Assembly (NCBI GenBank): GCA_964436345.1
Contig: CAYTCC010000020.1
Span: forward strand, 1-20,674
Source of the DNA: GCA-002694895 sp964436345
GTDB taxonomy: Bacteria; Chloroflexota; Dehalococcoidia; Lucifugimonadales; GCA-002694895
Direction: 5' to 3'
DNA length: 20,674 bases
Shown: piece after piece, positions 15,157-20,674 of the stretch
Position numbering within the stretch: position 1 is the stretch's first letter
Layout of the letters: each line of letters starts with the position of its first letter
Translations under genes and position numbers: made by a program
Notes under the pieces: model-generated
The model's input: the letters and a program-made list of their open reading frames with translations, nothing else
What the model was told of the DNA's origin: nothing
Database searches by the model: none

Positions 15157-16878
15157 ATGTCTAAAGTATTCTCGACACAAAGACCTCCTGTACGTGGTAC
15201 AAATCATATGATCTCTTCTGGGCATTATCTTGCATCAGCTGCAGGCTATAAAATACTTGAAAATGGAGGGAATGCTATAGATGCCGGTGTAGCTGCAGGC
15301 ATAGTATTGGGCATTACTCTGCCTCATTGGGTAAGTTTTGGAGGAGTAGCTCCAATTATGATTTACACATCAGAATCTAAAGAAATATCAACAATTAGCG
15401 GAGTAGGAAAATGGCCGGAGTTAGCATCGATAGAATATTTTAAATCTAACTCAAAGAATGGTATTCCTTCTACAATTGAAAGAGCAGTAACTCCTGCAGC
15501 TTGTGATTCATGGCTTACTGCAATTGAAAATTTTGGAACTATGTCATTTGAAGAAGTGGTAACTCCCGCCTTGGAAATCTGCAATAAAGGTTTCGTAATT
15601 CAAGGAACATTAGCTCATTTTTTACCAGATATGGAAATAACACCTGAACTATCAAAATTATTAATTAAAAATGGGAAACTATTAAAAGAAGGAGAAATCT
15701 TAACACAAAAAAAACTTGGTAAAACTTTTGGCAGATTAATAGAAATTGAACGTAAGTATAAAAATGAAGGTAGAGTCAAAGCTATAAGAAAAACTAGAGA
15801 TTATTTTTATAAAGGGGAAATAGCAAAAGAAATAGATGAGTTTTTCAAAAAAAATGGGGGTTTATTATCTAAATTTGATCTGGAAAATTTTAGTGTACAA
15901 ATAGAAAAACCTGAAATTGGTACATATAAAGAATATTCTATTGCCACCTGTGGTGCCTGGTGTCAGGGACCAATTTTTATTGAAGTTTTAAACTTACTTG
16001 AAAATACAAATCTGAAAAATATGGAACATAATTCAGCCAATTACATTCATACTATAGTTGAATCAATAAAATTAGCTTTTTCAGACAGGCATTTTTATTT
16101 AGGTGATCCTAATTTTGTAAATGTCCCATTAAAAGGAATGCTTTCTAAAGAATATGCAAAAGAAAGAAGTAAGCTTATTAACAATAATTCTGCATTTACA
16201 GAAATGCCGCAACCTGGGAATCCATTTAAATATCAAGAAGAACAAAATCCAAATTTTACACTTTCAGAAACTCCTAAACCAAGTAAAAACCCATATGAAG
16301 GAGATACTAGTTATGTTGCGGTCGTCGATAAATGGGGTAATGCATTTTCTGCTACACCTAGTGACGCCTATAACAATTACATACCAGAATTAGGATTAAG
16401 TATTTCTGGAAGAGGTAGCCAATCATGGATGGATCCCATTCATCCTTCTTCAATTGAACCAGGCAAAAGACCAAGATTAACACCAAATCCAGCAATGGTT
16501 TTAAAAAATAATAAACCTTTCTTAATATTAGGTACCCCTGGATTAGATGTTCAAATCCAGGCAATGACGCAACTATTTTTGAATATAATAGAATTTGAAA
16601 TGAATCCACAAGAAGCAATTGAAGCCCCAAGATTTGCAAGCTATAGTTTTCCTCTAACTAATATTATAAATAATTACGAGCCAGGTGTTCTAAGTTGTGA
16701 AAATGATATAAAAGAAAATGTAATTAATACTTTATCTAACCTGGGTCATAAAATTAAATTGTGGGATCAAAAATCATATCTTGCAGGCGGACTTTGTGCA
16801 ATTCAAATCAATAATGATCTTAAAACTTTAACTGCAGGTGCAGATCCAAGAAGAGATGCATATGCAATAGGAAGATAA
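15157..16878 (+). CDS. Gamma-glutamyltransferase family Ntn-hydrolase (atypical subfamily)
   Basis: A 573-residue precursor of the GGT fold, which self-cleaves before a threonine to make large and small subunits. The nucleophile is predicted as Thr384 in G-D-T-S-Y-V-A-V-V-D. The N-terminal part has the usual S-A-A-G-Y-K-I-L-E-N-G-G-N-A-I-D-A and P-H-W-V-S-F-G-G-V-A-P. Two motifs differ from true GGT: the region normally K-R-P-L-S-S-M-S-P-T reads K-R-P-R-L-T-P-N-P-A, and G-S-P-G-G-S reads G-T-P-G-L-D. These contact the gamma-glutamyl group and the oxyanion hole in GGT, so the substrate may be another amide. No signal peptide is seen, so it is probably cytoplasmic, unlike the periplasmic GGT. 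It converges with the SDR gene, whose stop lies two bases away. Confidence 0.88.
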   Translation: MSKVFSTQRPPVRGTNHMISSGHYLASAAGYKILENGGNAIDAGVAAGIVLGITLPHWVSFGGVAPIMIYTSESKEISTISGVGKWPELASIEYFKSNSKNGIPSTIERAVTPAACDSWLTAIENFGTMSFEEVVTPALEICNKGFVIQGTLAHFLPDMEITPELSKLLIKNGKLLKEGEILTQKKLGKTFGRLIEIERKYKNEGRVKAIRKTRDYFYKGEIAKEIDEFFKKNGGLLSKFDLENFSVQIEKPEIGTYKEYSIATCGAWCQGPIFIEVLNLLENTNLKNMEHNSANYIHTIVESIKLAFSDRHFYLGDPNFVNVPLKGMLSKEYAKERSKLINNNSAFTEMPQPGNPFKYQEEQNPNFTLSETPKPSKNPYEGDTSYVAVVDKWGNAFSATPSDAYNNYIPELGLSISGRGSQSWMDPIHPSSIEPGKRPRLTPNPAMVLKNNKPFLILGTPGLDVQIQAMTQLFLNIIEFEMNPQEAIEAPRFASYSFPLTNIINNYEPGVLSCENDIKENVINTLSNLGHKIKLWDQKSYLAGGLCAIQINNDLKTLTAGADPRRDAYAIGR

Positions 16879-16880
16879 AT

Positions 16881-17631
16881 TTATATCATTAAATCCCCGC
16901 CGTTTATATCTATAGATGCACCAGTAATATAAGATGCATTCTCAGAAGCAAGAAAAATAACTAAATCGGCAACTTCTTCTCTTGTCCCAAGCCTATTAAT
17001 CGGAAAACTGTCAGCATAAGCCTGAACTCTAGTATCATCTATGGTAGATCTGACCATTTCAGTATCAATTAATCCCGGACATACTGAATTTACAGTAATT
17101 CCATATTCTNNNNNNNNNNCTAGTAAATCCGAGTATTCCTGCTTTTGCGGCAGTATAATGAGCACCGCCAACTGTACTAATATTCTTGCCTGCAGAAGAT
17201 GAAAAATTAATTATTCTTCCCCAGTTATGAGATCGCATAATTGGAATCACAGCTTTAGAAAACAAAAACGTTCCTTTCAAATTTACTCCCACAACAAAAT
17301 CCCATTCCTTTTCATCTATTTCTACTACTTTTGTCGGCTTTAAAACACCTGCATTATTTACTAATATATCTACTTGTCCGTAATGCTTTATAGTTTGATT
17401 CACAATATTTTCAACATCATCAGATTGAGTAACATCACCTGTTAAAGCAAGAACATGAAAACCGGATTTTGCAAATTCATTTTCTGTTAATTTCAAACTG
17501 TCTTTACTGATATCATTGATAACAATTTTTGCACCATATTCTCCAAACTTTTTTGCAACAGCCTTACCCATGCCTTGCGCTGATCCTGTAACTATTACTA
17601 CTTTATTATTGAAATTATGTTTATCCGCCAT
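16881..17631 (-). CDS. SDR (FabG-like) oxidoreductase interrupted by an assembly gap
   Basis: A short-chain dehydrogenase of about 250 residues using NAD(P)H. Visible: T-G-S-A-Q-G-M-G (15-22) cofactor site, N-N-A-G (92-95), Ser in F-S-S-S-A-G (143-148), Y159-T-A-A-K163, and after the gap Y-G-I-T-V-N-S-V-C-P-G and the end G-A-S-I-D-I-N-G-G-D. Ten N (17110-17119) break it, and the two halves are in different frames only because the N count is arbitrary. The gap removes the helix after A-G-I-L-G-F-T. It lies 24 bases after tdh on the same strand and is likely co-transcribed. The substrate cannot be named. Confidence 0.85.
17110..17119. other. Assembly gap (ten N) inside the SDR gene
   Basis: Ten unknown bases interrupt the coding sequence. 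Frame and alignment with typical SDR proteins (about eight residues between G-F-T and the residues before Y-G-I) suggest the true stretch is near 21 bases and a multiple of three, not ten. The gap is a placeholder rather than a biological frameshift. Confidence 0.9.
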
Positions 17632-17655
17632 AATAAATACCCCATTTATTAAATA

Positions 17656-18612
17656 TTAATTTTTTAGCTTATTAGTTAAATTAATTATCATATCATCTAC
17701 CATGCTATTCAAATCATACTTGGGGTTCCATCCCCATTCTGTACGAGCAATACTGTCATCTAATTTGTCAGGCCATGAATCAGCAATAGATTGTAACATA
17801 GGATTAATTTCATAGTTAATCTTAAATCCTGGTATTCTTTTGTTTATAGCTATAGCTAAATCTTGCGGCGTAAAGCTCATAGAATTAACATTAAAATCTG
17901 AAAAATGTTTTAATTTAGCTTTTTCTGCTTTTTCCAACATAATCAAAGATAAAATTGCATCAGGCATATACATCATTGGCAGTTTGGTATTTTCTGCGAG
18001 CGGACAAGTGTAACTCTGTTTTTTAATAGCTTCATAAAATATAGCCACTGCATAATCAGTTGTTCCTGCAGTTGGTTCAACTTTCCAGCTGATTATGCCA
18101 GGCAATCTTACACCTCTTACATCCAAATTCAATTTTGTAGAAAAATAATTTCCTATTAATTCAGTAAACACTTTGGAAATACCATAATGTGTATTAGGCT
18201 TCTGGATTGTATCATTTGGAGTATTTTCACTAGGTGTGCCTGGACCAAATGCTGCTATTGAAGAAACTAGCATAACTTTTTTTACATTATTAGCAACTGA
18301 AGATTCTAATATATTATTTAAACCATTAAAATTAACTTGATAAGCTAACTTTCTGTTCATTTCTGCAGAAGCGGATAAAATTGAACCTAAATGATATATA
18401 GTCTCAATATTATATTTTTTAATTGCACTATCTATTTCATCTATATTTCTTATATCAATTTTAGTATTAGGTCCTGAATTTCCTACTTCTTTGGTCATTG
18501 GAGTCTTATTCAAAGAGGCAACTACATTTTCATCTCCATTTAATTTTCTTAATTCAGGAATAAGCTCTGATCCGATTTGTCCTGATGCTCCTATAACTAG
18601 AATTTTTTTCAT
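17656..18612 (-). CDS. tdh: L-threonine 3-dehydrogenase, SDR (epimerase-fold) type
   Basis: A 318-residue enzyme of the extended SDR/epimerase fold that oxidises L-threonine to 2-amino-3-ketobutyrate with NAD+. It is recognised by G-A-S-G-Q-I-G (8-14), Y-H-L-G-S-I-L-S-A, S-S-I-A-A-F-G-P (117-124), the catalytic Y143-G-I-S-K147, R-G-V-R-L-P-G-I-I-S, G-T-T-D-Y-A-V, L-P-M-M-Y-M-P-D-A and I-A-D-S-W-P-D-K-L-D-D-S. Together these are the signature of SDR-type Tdh rather than sugar epimerases. A GGAGGC SD (18621-18616) fixes the ATG. No 2-amino-3-ketobutyrate ligase gene is beside it. It is the first gene of a minus-strand pair with the SDR and is divergent from aapJ. A large inverted repeat lies in the divergent spacer. 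Confidence 0.9.
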   Translation of the reverse strand: MKKILVIGASGQIGSELIPELRKLNGDENVVASLNKTPMTKEVGNSGPNTKIDIRNIDEIDSAIKKYNIETIYHLGSILSASAEMNRKLAYQVNFNGLNNILESSVANNVKKVMLVSSIAAFGPGTPSENTPNDTIQKPNTHYGISKVFTELIGNYFSTKLNLDVRGVRLPGIISWKVEPTAGTTDYAVAIFYEAIKKQSYTCPLAENTKLPMMYMPDAILSLIMLEKAEKAKLKHFSDFNVNSMSFTPQDLAIAINKRIPGFKINYEINPMLQSIADSWPDKLDDSIARTEWGWNPKYDLNSMVDDMIINLTNKLKN

Positions 18613-18664
18613 ACTGCCTCCAAATTATAGATAACATATTTTTTAATATATTATCTGCTACTTT

Positions 18665-18699
18665 AATTTTATGTTTTAATAATACTAAAACATAAAATT
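18665..18699. repeat. Inverted repeat with 14-base arms in the tdh-aapJ spacer
   Basis: AATTTTATGTTTTA (18665-18678) and TAAAACATAAAATT (18686-18699) are exact reverse complements around a 7-base spacer. It lies between divergent genes, so it is not a terminator of either. A dimeric regulator site for one or both promoters, or a weak AT-rich cruciform, is possible. Confidence 0.55.
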
Positions 18700-18728
18700 T
18701 ATATTCATTAAATATTTATTTTAAATAT

Positions 18729-18757
18729 TTGCATATTTTTATTAAATTCTGCATAAT
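18729..18757 (+). promoter_or_regulatory. Promoter of aapJ
   Basis: TTGCAT (18729-18734), a 17-base spacer and CATAAT (18752-18757). The -10 box and spacing are the same as in the promoters at 554-582 and 2504-2532. The start would fall near 18764, directly before the riboswitch-like leader. Confidence 0.55.
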
Positions 18758-18764
18758 AATCATG

Positions 18765-18848
18765 TTAAATCGTGAAGAGTAGCATAATTGCACAGCAACC
18801 TTCCCCCTTTTAAGGTGCTAACATACGTGGTCATAAGACAAAAAGAGG
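18765..18848 (+). promoter_or_regulatory. SAM-clan (SAM-I/IV-like) riboswitch upstream of aapJ
   Basis: The leader contains the SAM-clan core GCACAGCAACC (18789-18799 region) and AAGGTGCTAAC (18812-18822). P3 pairs ACCTT (18798-18802) with AAGGT (18812-18816). P2 pairs GCA (18782-18784) with TGC (18789-18791). A short P1 may form from CGTG (18771-18774) and TACG (18824-18827). A further hairpin GTC-ATAA-GAC lies at 18830-18839. The P3 loop CCCCTTTT (18804-18811) can pair with AAAAGAGG (18841-18848) with one mismatch, like the P3-loop pseudoknot of SAM-IV RNAs. The K-turn of SAM-I is absent. This fits the SAM-I/IV group best, by memory of the consensus. No terminator hairpin follows, so control may be translational. 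Confidence 0.72.
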
Positions 18849-18880
18849 AATTAAATATATATTTTTCTAAGGAGAAAATT

Positions 18881-19984
18881 ATGACTAAGCTCAAGTTAAG
18901 TCTTCTATTCTTGTCAGTGATGTCTCTTGCAATTTTTATTGCCTGTAGTACTGAAACAGAAACAATTACTGAAGTAAAAGAAGTAATAAAAGAAGTACAG
19001 GTTGATCGCGTATCAACATTGAAAACTATTCAAGATCGTGGCATGCTAAAATGTGGCGTGAATGATAATCTTACAGGGTTCGGAGTATTGACTTCCGGAG
19101 GATCATTTGAAGGTTTCGACATTGATTACTGTAAAGCTGTAGCAGCTGCCATTTTAGGTGATGCCAGTAAAGTAGAATATGTTCCATTAACAGCATCGGC
19201 TCGATTTGAAGCTCTGGGATCTGGTGAAATCGACATGTTAGTTAGAAACACCACCTGGACAGCTAGCAGAGACCGTGATTTAGGCAATGACTTTACTGCT
19301 ACAACTTTCTACGATGGCCAAGGCATGATGGTATATGCTGACAGTGGATATAAAGCAATTGAAGACATGGATGGAGCAACTGTTTGTGTACTACAAGGAA
19401 CAACTACTGAATTAAATCTCGATGACAGATTCACTTCAGCAGGTTTAGACTATACTCCACTTACATTTGAAACAAATGACCCATTGCAAGCAGCTTTTGA
19501 AGAAAAAAGATGTGACGGATGGACTACAGATAAATCTGGACTTGCTTCAAAAAGAGCAGAATTTCCAGCATCAGCTGGAGGCCCCGATTCTTTGGTAGTT
19601 TTAGCAGAAACTCTTTCCAAAGAACCTTTAGGACCATTAACTCGTGATAATGACAGCGAATTTTATGACGTTGTTCAATGGGTTGTATTTGGCCTTATTC
19701 AAGCTGAAGAAAGTGGTATAACAAGTGCAAATGTTTCTTCAATGGCTTCAAACCCTAAAGATCCAGGAATGGCTCGATTGTTGGGAGTTGCATTTGGAGA
19801 TGGAACAGTAGCAGATTTTAATTTTGGAGTAGATCCAACTTTCATTCAAAATGCAATTTCTGCTGTTGGAAATTATGGTGAAATTTACGAAAGACATTTA
19901 ACTCCTCTTGGATTAACAAGAAGCGGTTCATTAAATGATTTATGGACTAACGGTGGTCTGATTTACGCACCTCCTTTCCGATAA
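18881..19984 (+). CDS. aapJ: General L-amino acid ABC transporter substrate-binding lipoprotein, AapJ-type
   Basis: A 367-residue lipoprotein that binds amino acids outside the membrane and delivers them to the AapQMP importer. The signal is M-T-K-L-K-L with a hydrophobic core and lipobox F-I-A-C (Cys22), followed by a T/E/V/K-rich spacer (about 23-45). The periplasmic-binding fold shows G-M-L-K-C-G-V-N, G-F-D-I-D-Y-C-K-A-V-A-A-A, V-R-N-T-T-W-T, D-G-A-T-V-C-V-L-Q-G-T-T-T-E-L-N, K-E-P-L-G-P and N-Y-G-E-I-Y-E-R, with the family end G-G-L-I-Y-A-P-P-F-R. I chose ATG 18881, not the frame start at 18788, because an AAGGAG SD (18869-18874) precedes it and the signal peptide begins there. The riboswitch-like leader overlaps the rejected upstream extension. 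Confidence 0.95.
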   Translation: MTKLKLSLLFLSVMSLAIFIACSTETETITEVKEVIKEVQVDRVSTLKTIQDRGMLKCGVNDNLTGFGVLTSGGSFEGFDIDYCKAVAAAILGDASKVEYVPLTASARFEALGSGEIDMLVRNTTWTASRDRDLGNDFTATTFYDGQGMMVYADSGYKAIEDMDGATVCVLQGTTTELNLDDRFTSAGLDYTPLTFETNDPLQAAFEEKRCDGWTTDKSGLASKRAEFPASAGGPDSLVVLAETLSKEPLGPLTRDNDSEFYDVVQWVVFGLIQAEESGITSANVSSMASNPKDPGMARLLGVAFGDGTVADFNFGVDPTFIQNAISAVGNYGEIYERHLTPLGLTRSGSLNDLWTNGGLIYAPPFR

Positions 19985-20006
19985 AGTAAACCAACGTAGT
20001 TATATG

Positions 20007-20044
20007 TAATATGCCGGGCTAAAGTAGCCCGGCATATTATTTTT
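20007..20044 (+). terminator. Stem-loop between aapJ and aapQ (attenuating terminator or 3' stabiliser)
   Basis: A perfect 14-base stem (20007-20020 with 20026-20039; core ATGCCGGGCT and AGCCCGGCAT) with loop AAAGT, followed by T5 (20040-20044). It is the most GC-rich hairpin in the window. Such hairpins between a binding-protein gene and its permease genes usually let most transcripts stop there and protect the aapJ message, so AapJ is made in excess. Confidence 0.8.
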
Positions 20045-20060
20045 ATGAAAAATTTTAATT

Positions 20061-20674
20061 ATGAATGTATTTATAAATAAATTATATATATGGAGTAGAT
20101 CTCAAAAAAACAGAGATCTATTAATTCAATTCATTTTTGTAATATTTCTTTAATTATTTTTCTATTATTTAGCATCAAAAGCTCGTCTGCTAGATATGAC
20201 ATTAAGTCACTTTTCAAGTAGAGCTGGATTTGGAATAAGTCATACATTTATCATTGATTATACAAGCAATGACAGCAGATGGGTTTCTTATTTTACAGGA
20301 GTAATAAATACTATCAGAGTTTGTATTGTTGCAATATTATTTGCTTCGCTTCTTGGAACTATTATGGGTGTGGCAAGGCTATCAAAAAACATACTATTTT
20401 CCACTATTTCATACTTATATGTAGAAATATTAAGAAATACACCTTTGTTAATTCAAATAATTTTTTGGCAAATAATTTTTCTTAAACTTCCAAGAATTTC
20501 TGAAGCTCTTACATTTGGAAATACTGTTGTAATATCAAACAGAGGAATTCTGCTTCCTTCTGTTACAGGCAGTAATAACGGGAACATTTGGATAATACTT
20601 ATTATAATTTCTATAATTTTAGCTCTAATTGTAAGTTACATTGTAAATAAAAGAGAAGATGTAGAAGGCAAAAA
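20061..20674 (+). CDS. aapQ: Amino acid ABC transporter permease, AapQ/HisM-type, 5' part, with in-frame TAA
   Basis: The frame from ATG 20061 runs to the window edge as an AapQ-like permease: N-terminal cytoplasmic tail (S-Q-K-N-R-D), first membrane helix, periplasmic loop with R-A-G-F-G-I-S-H-T-F-I-I-D-Y, then V-I-N-T-I-R-V, G-V-A-R-L-S-K-N and Y-V-E-I-L-R-N-T-P-L-L-I-Q, the family signature. The order after aapJ is the usual one. A TAA at 20151-20153 (codon 31) breaks the frame inside the first helix, with the same frame on both sides. Either it is a base error or nonsense mutation, or translation starts at ATG 20196 and omits helix 1. The second option would be unusual for the family. The gene continues beyond the window. 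Confidence 0.8.

Noticed and set aside
16358..16639. 93-residue minus-strand ORF inside the GGT-family gene
   Set aside because: It is a shadow frame. The plus-strand frame holds the conserved family sequence throughout.
18788..18880. Longer N-terminus of AapJ from 18788
   Set aside because: This stretch is the riboswitch-like leader, and the lipoprotein signal and SD point to ATG 18881.

Overview
The DNA is strongly AT-rich and densely packed. Most genes have ATG starts and TAA stops, and only some have a clear Shine-Dalgarno (SD) sequence. The gene content is organic-nitrogen scavenging: metal amidohydrolases, an M19 dipeptidase, a GGT-family Ntn-hydrolase, SDR-type threonine dehydrogenase and an Aap amino-acid ABC importer. 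Two lipoproteins carry clear lipoboxes, and AapJ has a charged T/E/V/K spacer after its lipobox cysteine like that seen in many Chloroflexota lipoproteins. I infer an oligotrophic, probably marine bacterium, perhaps a low-GC SAR202-like Chloroflexota. No rRNA or marker gene in the window proves this.

Layout: (1) 1-501: the tail of a membrane protein and a convergent small membrane protein, separated by a perfect palindrome. (2) 658-7404: a deaminase-type amidohydrolase, a RidA-family protein, a CocE-type serine hydrolase and a very large Asp-box beta-propeller protein, probably all concerned with small organic molecules or peptides. (3) 7605-10576: adenine phosphoribosyltransferase, an alanine-rich membrane protein with a strong SD, a small Cys-tailed unknown protein and an SPFH/band 7 protein. 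(4) 10600-12410 on the minus strand: a dipeptidase followed by a TlpA-like thioredoxin-fold gene. (5) 12522-16878 on the plus strand: a small lipoprotein, an amidohydrolase-2 protein, UDP-glucose dehydrogenase and a GGT-family enzyme. (6) 18612-16881 on the minus strand: threonine dehydrogenase and an SDR that contains a 10-N assembly gap. (7) 18729-20674: a promoter, a SAM-clan riboswitch-like leader, aapJ, a strong stem-loop and the start of aapQ.

The most striking observation is in the TlpA-like gene. Its reading frame continues upstream through a single in-frame TGA that sits where the first redox-active cysteine is expected (W-A-S-W-TGA-N-C-R). It is followed 20 nt later by a 7-bp hairpin with a five-base loop, the geometry of a bacterial SECIS element. 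This is a candidate selenoprotein with a U-x-C motif. A second point is the SAM-I/IV-like leader in front of a general amino-acid importer, which suggests methionine-related control of that transporter. A caution applies: aapQ has an in-frame TAA that cannot be selenocysteine, and the SDR gene is cut by an assembly gap, so some sequence errors are possible.

Likely joint role: AapJ/AapQ bring amino acids in, the dipeptidase, CocE and GGT-family enzymes release them from peptides or conjugates, and threonine dehydrogenase, the amidohydrolases and adenine phosphoribosyltransferase feed them to central metabolism.
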